Shown here piece by piece: positions 1 to 5,953 of a stretch of 8,100 bases of DNA. The first letter of the stretch is position 1, and every line of letters begins with the position of its first letter. The DNA comes from Methanocorpusculum sp. (lineage in GTDB: Archaea; Halobacteriota; Methanomicrobia; Methanomicrobiales; Methanocorpusculaceae): the NCBI GenBank assembly GCA_030539595.1, contig JAUNXW010000068.1, forward strand, positions 1 to 8,100. Direction: 5' to 3'. A model generated the notes under the pieces. It was given only the letters and a program-made list of their open reading frames with translations, had not been told where the DNA came from and made no database searches. The translations under genes and the position numbers were made by a program.

Positions 1-528
1 GCAGCCCCGCTTGAAGAAAATGAAGTCGCTGCGGATGCTTCTGTTGAAGAGATTGCAGAGTCAGAACCCGAACCGATAGAAGAAACTGTTGAGGATGTTC
101 AGGAAGAGATTCCCGAAGTTAAGCAGCCTGAGCCGATTCAGAAGATAATGCCGGAACAGATTAGTGAACCGATTCACGAGCAGATTTCTGAAAAATCCAA
201 GCCTGTTCCGGTCAAAAGATCATCTTCTGTCAGAGTAAAAAAACCTGAAAATCCTTCAACTGTTGAAGAACACGCAGCATACATGCGCCAGACAGGACGC
301 GCGAGAGTTCTGTCTGAGGATGCTGTTGTTGTCGGCGACTATTCATTAAACGAGATGTTTGATATTCTGCCGAAACTGAAAAGCGATGCATACGGGGTTC
401 TGATTGACACAGCAGTTGATCAGAAATTTATCGACACGGCATTCAAAAAAGGTCTGAAGTATGTTGTCGCAAAAGATTTTGAAGGGATTGTCAGAAGACC
501 TGTCGGTATAAGACTTATTACCCTTTAA
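1..528 (+). CDS. dnaG: Archaeal DnaG-type primase, C-terminal part (5' end outside the window)
   Basis: The frame is open from the first base and ends with TAA at 526-528, giving 175 visible residues of a gene that starts upstream. The first 85 or so residues are a low-complexity Glu/Pro/Val-rich linker (for example the near-repeat EQISEPIHEQISE). The last 85 or so form a compact domain containing TGRARVLSED, a V(L)IDTAVDQKFID stretch and the ending RRPVGIRLITL. This pattern resembles the C-terminal domain of archaeal DnaG, which follows the Toprim domain after a variable acidic linker; those proteins usually end in a similar K-P-x-G-hydrophobic tail. Archaeal DnaG is a Toprim-family primase-like protein, also reported as a subunit of the RNA exosome. 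The Toprim catalytic residues lie outside the window, so activity cannot be judged. The call rests on recalled similarity of the C-terminal domain and is fairly secure. Confidence 0.8.
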   Translation, partial: AAPLEENEVAADASVEEIAESEPEPIEETVEDVQEEIPEVKQPEPIQKIMPEQISEPIHEQISEKSKPVPVKRSSSVRVKKPENPSTVEEHAAYMRQTGRARVLSEDAVVVGDYSLNEMFDILPKLKSDAYGVLIDTAVDQKFIDTAFKKGLKYVVAKDFEGIVRRPVGIRLITL

Positions 529-552
529 TTTATTTTTGAAATTTTTATCGAA
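529..552 (+). terminator. T-rich 3' end of dnaG
   Basis: Directly after the TAA the plus strand reads TTTATTTTTGAAATTTTTATC, two T5 runs with no strong hairpin. Archaeal RNA polymerase terminates at oligo-T tracts, so this is a plausible stop for the dnaG transcript. It is inferred only from composition and position. Confidence 0.35.
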
Positions 553-565
553 TCTCGGAGACAGT

Positions 566-673
566 ATGCGCTTTTTAAAACTGAACGGCTATCGAACCAA
601 ACAAAATATTAATCTGAATTTAAGATGTAAGGCAGATTCTGTCGAATTGGGGTTAACGAAAGGCTGTATTTAA
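566..673 (+). CDS. Doubtful 35-residue ORF upstream of EF-1alpha
   Basis: An ATG at 566 is preceded by GGAG at 557-560 with a 5-nt spacer, and the frame runs 35 codons to TAA at 671-673. The product begins MRFLKLNGYRTK and is basic and hydrophilic, with no recognised domain. The Shine-Dalgarno-like element is the only positive evidence. It lies in the dnaG to EF-1alpha gap, and its stop overlaps a TATA-like stretch (667-677). It could be a small protein or leader peptide, but an ORF this short is easily random in AT-rich DNA. Confidence 0.15.
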   Translation: MRFLKLNGYRTKQNINLNLRCKADSVELGLTKGCI

Positions 674-716
674 AATATTCGAACAGAGCGGTTTACCGGA
701 ATCTTTTATGGATTGG

Positions 717-724
717 TTTATATG
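717..724 (+). promoter_or_regulatory. TATA-like box for the EF-1alpha/S10 operon
   Basis: TTTATATG closely matches the archaeal TATA consensus. A start about 25 nt downstream (roughly 742-750) would leave a leader of about 65-70 nt before the ATG at 815. A second candidate, TATTTAAAATA at 667-677, would give a longer leader. No BRE is clear for either one. Confidence 0.45.
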
Positions 725-764
725 TTTGTAATGCGAATCTGTTTACACTCGTGTTGAACTGGAT

Positions 765-788
765 TGCATGAAAGACTGCATGAAAGTC
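765..788 (+). repeat. 12-nt tandem repeat in the EF-1alpha leader
   Basis: TGCATGAAAGAC is followed directly by TGCATGAAAGTC, a 12-nt unit repeated with one change. The second unit, with the preceding bases, can form GACT/AGTC (775-778 with 785-788) around GCATGAA. It sits in the predicted 5' leader just upstream of the ribosome site. No known regulatory element is recognised. Confidence 0.5.
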
Positions 789-801
789 AATGAGTCAAAG
801 T

Positions 802-805
802 GGAG
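802..805 (+). promoter_or_regulatory. Ribosome binding site that sets the EF-1alpha start
   Basis: GGAG lies 9 nt before ATG 815. The frame could be extended to a GTG at 800, but that codon overlaps this site. The ATG also gives the usual family N-terminus ([10 protein letters not shown]) directly before the first GTPase motif, so 815 is preferred. Confidence 0.75.
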
Positions 806-814
806 AACATTATT

Positions 815-2092
815 ATGGCAGCAGCAAAGCCCCACATGAATCTTGCCGTTATCGGTCACATTGACCACGGTAAGTCAACAACAGTCGGTAGAATTTTATT
901 CGAAACCGGTGTTGTAGCACAGCACGTTCTTGATGGATACAAGAAAGAAGCAGAGTCAAAAGGTAAGGGAACTTTCGAGTTCGCCTGGGTAATGGACTCA
1001 CTTAAAGAAGAGCGTGAGCGTGGTATTACTATTGATATCGCACACAAGAAATTCGAGACTCCGAAATACAATTTTACAGTCGTAGACTGTCCGGGTCACC
1101 GTGACTTCGTTAAGAACATGATTACCGGTGCATCACAGGCAGACGCAGCAATTATCGTCGTTTCCGGAACAGAAGGTCCGATGGAACAGACAAAAGAGCA
1201 CGTTTTCTTATCCAAGACACTTGGTATCAACCAGATTATCGTTGCAGTCAACAAGATGGATGCAGTCCAGTACTCCGAAGAGAAGTACAATGCAGCCAAA
1301 GATGCAATGACCAAACTCATCAGCTCAGTCGGATTCAAGGCAGCAGAGACACCTTTCATCCCAATCAGTGCATTCGTCGGTGACAACATTAAAACCGCAT
1401 CGGCAAACACTCCGTGGTACAAGGGTCCAACACTTCTTGCAGCACTTGACAACTTTAAGCTCCCGGACATGCCGACAGATAAGGCACTCAGACTTCCGAT
1501 TCAGGATGTCTACACAATCTCCGGTGTCGGAACAGTCCCTGTAGGACGTGTTGAGACAGGTATCATGAAGAAAGGACAGAAGATTTCCTTTATGCCTGCA
1601 AACGTTACAGGAGAAGTTAAGTCCATTGAAGAGCACCACGAAGAAATTCCGGAAGCACTTCCGGGAGACAACGTTGGATTCAACGTTCGCGGAATTGCTA
1701 AAAACGATGTCCGCCGCGGAGATGTCTGCGGTCCTGTAGAGAACCCGCCGACAGTTGCAGAGGAATTCAAGGCACAGGTTGTTGTTTTACAGCACCCGTC
1801 AGTTCTTTCAGTCGGATACACCCCGGTCTTCCACTGCCACACATCACAGACTGCATGCGTCTTTACAGAACTCAACAAGAAACTTGATCCGCGCTCAGGA
1901 CAGGTTAAAGAAGAAAACCCGGCTTTCCTTAAGGCAGGCGATGCAGCAATCTGTACAATTATGCCTACAAAGCCGCTCGTAATTGAGAAAGCAAAGGAAT
2001 TCCCGCAGCTCGGCAGATTCGCTGTCCGTGATATGGGTATGACCGTTGCAGCTGGTGTTGTTCTCGAAGTTAAGCCGAAACAGATGAGATAA
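815..2092 (+). CDS. tuf: Translation elongation factor 1-alpha (aEF1A)
   Basis: This GTPase delivers aminoacyl-tRNA to the ribosomal A site in the cytoplasm. The product has 425 residues, the usual archaeal length. GTPase motifs appear in order: G1 GHIDHGKS (14-21), the switch I stretch ending GITIDIA (70-76) with the conserved Thr, G3 DCPGH (91-95), G4 NKMD (146-149) and a G5-like ISAF further on. Domain II follows from about residue 225 ([21 protein letters not shown]) and domain III from about 320, with the HCHT segment and C-terminal AAGVVLEV. The GITID/NKMD pattern and length place it with archaeal/eukaryotic EF-1alpha and not bacterial EF-Tu. Start 815 is chosen from the GGAG site. The S10 gene follows 38 bp downstream with its own ribosome site, and the two are probably co-transcribed. 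Nothing is missing or frameshifted. Confidence 0.97.
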   Translation: MAAAKPHMNLAVIGHIDHGKSTTVGRILFETGVVAQHVLDGYKKEAESKGKGTFEFAWVMDSLKEERERGITIDIAHKKFETPKYNFTVVDCPGHRDFVKNMITGASQADAAIIVVSGTEGPMEQTKEHVFLSKTLGINQIIVAVNKMDAVQYSEEKYNAAKDAMTKLISSVGFKAAETPFIPISAFVGDNIKTASANTPWYKGPTLLAALDNFKLPDMPTDKALRLPIQDVYTISGVGTVPVGRVETGIMKKGQKISFMPANVTGEVKSIEEHHEEIPEALPGDNVGFNVRGIAKNDVRRGDVCGPVENPPTVAEEFKAQVVVLQHPSVLSVGYTPVFHCHTSQTACVFTELNKKLDPRSGQVKEENPAFLKAGDAAICTIMPTKPLVIEKAKEFPQLGRFAVRDMGMTVAAGVVLEVKPKQMR

Positions 2093-2118
2093 TTTCATCT
2101 GTCACACAATTTTTTAGC

Positions 2119-2123
2119 GGTGA
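2119..2123 (+). promoter_or_regulatory. Ribosome binding site of S10
   Basis: GGTGA, complementary to the archaeal 16S 3' end, lies 7 nt before ATG 2131. This supports independent translation initiation of S10 from the shared EF-1alpha transcript. Confidence 0.6.
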
Positions 2124-2130
2124 ATACAAA

Positions 2131-2439
2131 ATGCAGAAAGCCAGAATACGCCTAACAGGGACGGATTATGAGAAAGTTGAGACGGTTTGCAACCGTATCA
2201 AAGAGATTGCAGAGCGTACTGGTGTGAACATGGCCGGACCTATCCCGCTGCCTACCAAGAGACTTATTGTCCCTATCAGAAAATCACCTTATGGAGAGGG
2301 TACGGCAACATGGGACCGCTGGCAGATGAGAGTGCACAAGAGACTTATTGATCTTGATGCCGATGAGCGCGCACTTCGTCAGCTTATGCGTATCCAGGTA
2401 CCAAAAGATATCAGTATTGAGATTGTTCTCGAGAATTAA
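2131..2439 (+). CDS. rpsJ: Small ribosomal subunit protein S10 (uS10)
   Basis: The product is a 102-residue, full-length archaeal uS10, a protein of the 30S head that is also a site of transcription-translation coupling in bacteria. Family marks are visible: the N-terminal strand [10 protein letters not shown], the conserved segment [10 protein letters not shown] (about 35-44), then [19 protein letters not shown], and the C-terminal strand [12 protein letters not shown]. It follows EF-1alpha by 38 bp; this gene pair is a well-known archaeal arrangement. It is the last gene of the operon, since a strong hairpin begins five bases after its stop. Confidence 0.97.
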   Translation: MQKARIRLTGTDYEKVETVCNRIKEIAERTGVNMAGPIPLPTKRLIVPIRKSPYGEGTATWDRWQMRVHKRLIDLDADERALRQLMRIQVPKDISIEIVLEN

Positions 2440-2443
2440 TTTT

Positions 2444-2487
2444 AAAATGATGTCGGATGCGGAGTAATCCCGCAGAGACATTATTTT
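2444..2487 (+). terminator. Long hairpin terminator between convergent genes
   Basis: Bases 2444-2454 pair with 2477-2487 (11 bp with one G-U). An inner stem TGCGG (2458-2462) with CCGCA (2470-2474) closes a 7-nt loop, and a small internal loop separates the two stems. The outer stem ends inside a T-rich run (TTATTTTTG). Position right after the S10 stop suggests a transcription end. The A/T-rich base of the stem is symmetric, so it could also act on transcripts arriving from thiD. Confidence 0.55.
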
Positions 2488-2589
2488 TGTGTTTAGAATC
2501 GGTTAGTTGTGCGTTAGCCTTCGATATTTAGAAAAAAAGTGCAGCGCATTATTTTTACAGTTTAGATATGGCGAGGGGCATCTATCTTT

Positions 2590-2625
2590 ACTTCGCTTCA
2601 CAAGTCTTCGACTTGTTCGACTGAG
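2590..2625 (-). repeat. Copy A of the small hairpin repeat family
   Basis: ACAAGTC (2600-2606), loop TTC, GACTTGT (2610-2616) form a perfect 7-bp hairpin. On the minus strand it reads GAACAAGTC-GAA-GACTTGTGAAGCGAAG, very close to the copy at the right end of the window (8065-8100) and related to those near 7412 and 7535. It lies between convergent genes and is not in a reading frame with any of them. Confidence 0.6.
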
Positions 2626-2660
2626 AGTACTGAAATAATTATGAAACTCAAAAGTCTAAG

Positions 2661-2688
2661 TACGATATTAATAAAAATGGATTAAAAT
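2661..2688 (-). terminator. T-rich 3' end of thiD
   Basis: On the minus strand, directly after the thiD TAA, the sequence is T-rich, including a T5 run, with no convincing hairpin. It is a candidate oligo-T archaeal terminator, judged from composition only. Confidence 0.35.
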
Positions 2689-3495
2689 TTATTCTCTCTT
2701 ATAATATGTTTTGTGCTGCTGCCATCCGGGGTTCATTGTTCTTAGTCCGGGTGCGTATTCCCAGGAGTATTTTATTGCTCCGTTAACGAATTTTTTTGCC
2801 TCAAACACAGCCTCGCGAACAGGAAGACCGAGAGCAATATGCGCCGCAATTGCGGATGCGTAACAGCAGCCCGAGCCGTGAACATCAGTAAACGGTGCTA
2901 CTTCTGCTTCAACGAGCATAACTCCCTGTTTATCGACATAGACATCTGTTCCAAGTCTGAATTTTGCGTGTCCGCCTTTTACAATGGCGGCTTCTGCTCC
3001 CTGATCCAAGAACCAGAAGGCTGCCTGCTCCATAGATTCTGCATCATTGACTTTGATGCCCGAGATAAGCGTTGCTTCCGGAATATTCGGCGTGACAACA
3101 GTTGTTATTGGAAGAAGGTCTGTTACAAGTTTATTCTGACCAGCCTCATCGAGAAGTCTGTATTCTTTTGTTGCGAGAAGAACAGGGTCGACGACCAGTT
3201 TTCTTCCCTTCGGCAGTGCTTCGGCAACAGCCTTCACGGTCGGTGCATTCTTAAGCATACCTGTCTTGTAGCATCCGATTTCAAAATCTTCTTCAAGGGC
3301 TTTTATCTCTTCTTTGATGAAATTGCCTTCAACGCTCGATGCATCTATTACGTGGTTTGCATTCTGAGCGGTCAATGCGGCAACGACCGTCATTCCCCAA
3401 ACACCGCAGGCTGTCATTGTCTTGAGGTCAACCTGCAGTCCCGCTCCGGCTGAAGGATCAGAGCCGGCTATGGTTGCGGCAAATGCCTTCTTCAT
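2689..3495 (-). CDS. thiD: Hydroxymethylpyrimidine/phosphomethylpyrimidine kinase
   Basis: ThiD phosphorylates HMP and HMP-phosphate to HMP-PP, the pyrimidine half of thiamin, in the cytoplasm. The 268-residue product is a ribokinase-fold enzyme of standard length. Visible motifs: TIAGSDPSAGAG near the N-terminus, TALTAQN-like ALTAQN, YKTGML (about 76-81), VDPV (102-105), TPNIPEA (135-141), VKGGH (172-176) and the anion-hole/catalytic HGSGC (206-210). Start choice: ATG 3495 gives MKKAFAATIAGSD, matching the usual N-terminus, and has GGAG only 2 nt away. ATG 3510 would add five residues, and TTG 3561 is unlikely. A TATA-like stretch lies about 24 bp upstream. The gene lies 72 bp downstream of the FKBP gene on the same strand; no thiamin riboswitch is visible. 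Confidence 0.93.
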   Translation of the reverse strand: MKKAFAATIAGSDPSAGAGLQVDLKTMTACGVWGMTVVAALTAQNANHVIDASSVEGNFIKEEIKALEEDFEIGCYKTGMLKNAPTVKAVAEALPKGRKLVVDPVLLATKEYRLLDEAGQNKLVTDLLPITTVVTPNIPEATLISGIKVNDAESMEQAAFWFLDQGAEAAIVKGGHAKFRLGTDVYVDKQGVMLVEAEVAPFTDVHGSGCCYASAIAAHIALGLPVREAVFEAKKFVNGAIKYSWEYAPGLRTMNPGWQQHKTYYKRE

Positions 3496-3513
3496 TTCTC
3501 CGTTATTCATGTA

Positions 3514-3525
3514 AATAAAATACGC
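3514..3525 (-). promoter_or_regulatory. Possible TATA box of thiD
   Basis: On the minus strand TATTTTATTTA is centred about 24 nt upstream of ATG 3495, a distance that would place the transcript start at or next to that codon. If real, thiD has its own promoter and a leaderless or nearly leaderless mRNA. The AT-rich context makes chance matches likely. Confidence 0.3.
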
Positions 3526-3535
3526 CTCGTGCGGT

Positions 3536-3566
3536 AAAAAAGATAACTGAGAAGCTTTCAAAAAAA
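3536..3566 (-). terminator. Two T runs after the FKBP gene
   Basis: Just past the FKBP stop the minus strand carries T7 (3560-3566) and then T6 (3536-3541). Oligo-T is sufficient for archaeal termination, so the FKBP transcript may end here before thiD. There is no hairpin. Confidence 0.35.
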
Positions 3567-3567
3567 G

Positions 3568-4101
3568 TTATTTTGCGGGGGTTATTGAGTTTAATGTAAT
3601 CTTAAATGTTAGTGTCTCGCCCGCAAGTCTTGGATATACGGCAACGACCGCAGTTTTTGCAGTTTCGTTAATTGATAATATTTCTCCGGTGACAGCTGTG
3701 TATGCTCCGTTATTGTTGTGAATCATGTCGAACGTGTCGCCTGCAACGGCTTTGCGTCCGAGATAGTTTTCTATGTTTGTGAGGTTCTGTTCGGTTGTTG
3801 TATCGTATGAAATTTCTCCGTAAGCATCTTCAGGGGGAATTACTACGGTTTTTGTTTCGCCGACTTTCATTCCAATGACTGCATTGCTGAATCCTTTTAT
3901 TGTTGTTCCGCCGCCGATTACAAATTCCATCGCGCTTCTGTTGAGGTTTGAGTCGTGGACTGTTCCATCAGATAGTGTGAGTGTGTAATATACAGATACA
4001 GTGTCGCCTGTTTTTGCAGTCTGTTCCGCGGTGCATCCAGCCGTAAATATCAGGCAGACTGCTGCAAGCAGAACGACTGCTGCTGTTATTGATTTCTTCA
4101 T
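3568..4101 (-). CDS. FKBP-type prolyl isomerase, predicted lipoprotein
   Basis: The 177-residue product starts with a signal peptide: MKKS, a hydrophobic run (about 6-20), then FTAGC with a candidate lipid-anchored Cys23. It is therefore probably exported and held on the outer face of the cytoplasmic membrane. The mature part is an SlyD-like FKBP: GDTVSVYYTLTLSDGTVHDSN (32-52), VIGGGTTIKGFSNAVIGMKVGE (61-82), PPEDAYGE (89-96). An inserted flap (IF) domain of about 60 residues follows, and the closing strand LAGETLTFKITLNSI (159-173) ends the FKBP fold. Family members catalyse prolyl cis-trans isomerisation, and the IF domain gives chaperone activity. It has no SlyD-type His/Cys-rich metal tail. 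No Shine-Dalgarno is visible before ATG 4101. The downstream neighbour thiD has no obvious functional link. Confidence 0.9.
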   Translation of the reverse strand: MKKSITAAVVLLAAVCLIFTAGCTAEQTAKTGDTVSVYYTLTLSDGTVHDSNLNRSAMEFVIGGGTTIKGFSNAVIGMKVGETKTVVIPPEDAYGEISYDTTTEQNLTNIENYLGRKAVAGDTFDMIHNNNGAYTAVTGEILSINETAKTAVVAVYPRLAGETLTFKITLNSITPAK

Positions 4102-4115
4102 AAGTATTTATTTGG

Positions 4116-4128
4116 GATATAAGAAAAT
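4116..4128 (-). promoter_or_regulatory. Possible TATA box of the FKBP gene
   Basis: The minus strand reads TTTTCTTATATC, ending about 15 nt before ATG 4101. The distance suggests a very short or absent leader, consistent with the lack of a visible ribosome site. The call is tentative. Confidence 0.35.
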
Positions 4129-4160
4129 AAGGTTTCAGTAACGATACGTGAAAAGAGTCT

Positions 4161-4217
4161 GTTTGACAAGATTTGATGATGAGATTGTTGTATTATCGGT
4201 CTTCAAAATCAACAATC
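4161..4217. repeat. Block shared with 7466-7500, plus GATTGTTG/CAACAATC hairpin
   Basis: Bases 4161-4193 align with 7466-7499 with about one indel and several substitutions, including the identical 14-mer TGAGATTGTTGTA region. Within this copy GATTGTTG (4183-4190) pairs perfectly with CAACAATC (4210-4217) across a 19-nt loop; the other copy lacks that downstream partner. It occupies most of the gap between the FKBP promoter and the argS terminator. The function is unknown. Confidence 0.5.
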
Positions 4218-4250
4218 GAACAAACTCTGCCGTACTAACAGATGTCTAAC

Positions 4251-4280
4251 AAAAAAATAAGCCGATGTATTTTTACATCG
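4251..4280 (-). terminator. Hairpin terminator of the prf1-argS operon, overlapping the argS stop
   Basis: On the minus strand CGATGTA-AAAA-TACATCG (4263-4280) is a perfect 7-bp hairpin followed by GGCTTA and a T7 run ending near 4251. The TAA stop of argS (4273-4275) lies inside the stem and loop. This is the clearest intrinsic-type terminator in the window. Confidence 0.75.
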
Positions 4281-5949
4281 ACTCTAAGGCTTCAATGCCC
4301 AATACATCTAAAGCCTGAGCAAGAGTGTTTCTTGCCGCATCAACAAGGGTAAGTCTTGAATCACGGGCAGTGCCCTCAGCTTTTAAGACAGGGGTAAAAC
4401 GATAGAACGAATTAAACAAATCTGCCAAGTCTCTCACGTAGGACGCGAGAAGATGCGGTCTGAGTTCTACAACAACTTTTTCGATAATTGACGGGAACAG
4501 TGCGATATGTTTTGCGAGAGCGATTTCGTAAGAATCCGAAAACTCATAGGCTTCCTTGAATCCTCCTTCCGATTTTGCCTTCTCTAAAATCGAGCAGGCT
4601 CTTGCGTGTGCGTACTGAACATACGGAGCGCTCTGTTTTTCGAAATCAAGAGCATCCTTCCAATCGAAAACCGTAGACTTCTCAGCCGACACCTTGACAA
4701 TATCGTATCTGACAGCACCAACAGCAACAGCGTTTGCGATTTTCTCACGCTCGGTTTCTGAAAGTTCCGGGCGTCTTGCCGTAACTTCTTCCATTGAACG
4801 CTTCTTAGTCTCTGCAATTAGTTCATCGGCTGTGATAAACACACCGCCTCTTGTTGTCATCGAACCTTCTGGAAGGGACACAAACTCAAAGTGAACAATC
4901 TCTGGCGGTCTCTCACCGATTAATTTCAGTGTTGTCTGCAGCTGTGCTCCGATAAGTTTGTGGTCTGCTCCGAGAACGTCTATACTTCTGTCGCAGCGTG
5001 AATTTTTCCAAAGATGGAAGGCAAGGTCACGGGCTGCATAAACCGAAGTTCCGTTGCTTCTTCGAAGAACGTAGCGGTTTCCAAAGCCCTGCTCTGAAAG
5101 GTCAAGATACATCATCTTGTCTTCGTGGTTTGCATTAGGCAGTTTCTCAACCCTTGAGAGAACGTTCTGCATTGAACCGTCGTGAAGGAAAGTTGTCTCG
5201 CGGACGAACTGGTCGTGTTTGACGTTCATTGAGTGAAGAGTTTCTTTAATTCCTTCAGCGCAAATCTCAACCGAATCATGGAAAAGTTTTACAGTCTCGG
5301 GGTCGTTAGCCTCAATCTTTTCCATCATCACATCAAACTCAGGCTCAATTTCCGGATGTTCCTTCGCGATTTTATTTGCCTCAACATAGTGTCTTACGAT
5401 GAAATCGTCGCCTTTCTCGTTTGCAAGTCTTTCATAGTGAAGATTTTTGACACCCCATGCGACAATTGCAATCTGGCGTCCCATATCGTTGAGATAGTAA
5501 ATTGCTTCCGTCGGGTAACCTGCTTTTCTGAAAGCCCTGACAAGAGTATCTCCGATTACCGTGTTTCTGATGTGTCCCACATGGAGTGGGCCGTTCGGGT
5601 TAGCGCTTGTGTGTTCAATAATTACCTTCTCGGTTCTTTTCGGAAGTGTTCCGTAAGATGATTTTCTTGCAGCGGCAACAGCTTCCGCGATGTATTCTTT
5701 TCCGAAAACGAAGTTGATGTAAGGTCCTTTGGTTGTAATCTCAAGACCTTTTGCCTCAGGCTCTGCCGTGATTTTTGCAACTATATCTGCGGCAATTAAC
5801 GCAGGATTCTTGTGTTCTTTTTTGGCTAAAGCAAACGCTGCGGTTGACGCAAGGTCAGCGTGGTCTCCGCCGGCTGTAATTAAAACATCCTCAAGACCTG
5901 TAGCCTTCTGGAGAAGTTTTGTTATTTTTTCTACGTATGTTCTATACAT
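4273..5949 (-). CDS. argS: Arginyl-tRNA synthetase
   Basis: This class I synthetase charges tRNA-Arg in the cytoplasm. The product has 558 residues, a normal length. Domains in order: the N-terminal additional tRNA-recognition domain (about 1-105, with the family-typical KGPYINF), the catalytic Rossmann fold with EHTSANPNGPLHVGH (HIGH motif HVGH at 123-126) and LNDMGRQ (153-159), a degenerate KMSKS segment GSMTTRGG (362-369), and a C-terminal DALR anticodon-binding domain (from about 436, SAPYVQYAHARACSIL). The Lys of KMSKS is absent, which is common in ArgRS. ATG 5949 is the only good start; it lies 4 bp after the prf1 stop, so the two are surely one operon with coupled translation. The stop is embedded in the terminator hairpin. 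Confidence 0.96.
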   Translation of the reverse strand: MYRTYVEKITKLLQKATGLEDVLITAGGDHADLASTAAFALAKKEHKNPALIAADIVAKITAEPEAKGLEITTKGPYINFVFGKEYIAEAVAAARKSSYGTLPKRTEKVIIEHTSANPNGPLHVGHIRNTVIGDTLVRAFRKAGYPTEAIYYLNDMGRQIAIVAWGVKNLHYERLANEKGDDFIVRHYVEANKIAKEHPEIEPEFDVMMEKIEANDPETVKLFHDSVEICAEGIKETLHSMNVKHDQFVRETTFLHDGSMQNVLSRVEKLPNANHEDKMMYLDLSEQGFGNRYVLRRSNGTSVYAARDLAFHLWKNSRCDRSIDVLGADHKLIGAQLQTTLKLIGERPPEIVHFEFVSLPEGSMTTRGGVFITADELIAETKKRSMEEVTARRPELSETEREKIANAVAVGAVRYDIVKVSAEKSTVFDWKDALDFEKQSAPYVQYAHARACSILEKAKSEGGFKEAYEFSDSYEIALAKHIALFPSIIEKVVVELRPHLLASYVRDLADLFNSFYRFTPVLKAEGTARDSRLTLVDAARNTLAQALDVLGIEALESM

Positions 5950-5953
5950 TATT

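Noticed and set aside
800..814. GTG 800 as start of EF-1alpha
   Set aside because: It overlaps the GGAG ribosome site and adds five residues absent from the usual family N-terminus.
2451..2480. Riboswitch or tRNA-like fold after S10
   Set aside because: It is a single interrupted hairpin at a transcript end; a terminator explains it better.
2839..3453. 204-codon open frame opposite thiD
   Set aside because: It lies wholly antisense to a well-supported thiD, with Cys/Phe-rich, domain-free translation typical of a shadow frame.
3496..3567. Thiamin pyrophosphate riboswitch before thiD
   Set aside because: Only 72 bp lie between the genes, without the CTGAGA and related conserved THI-box words.
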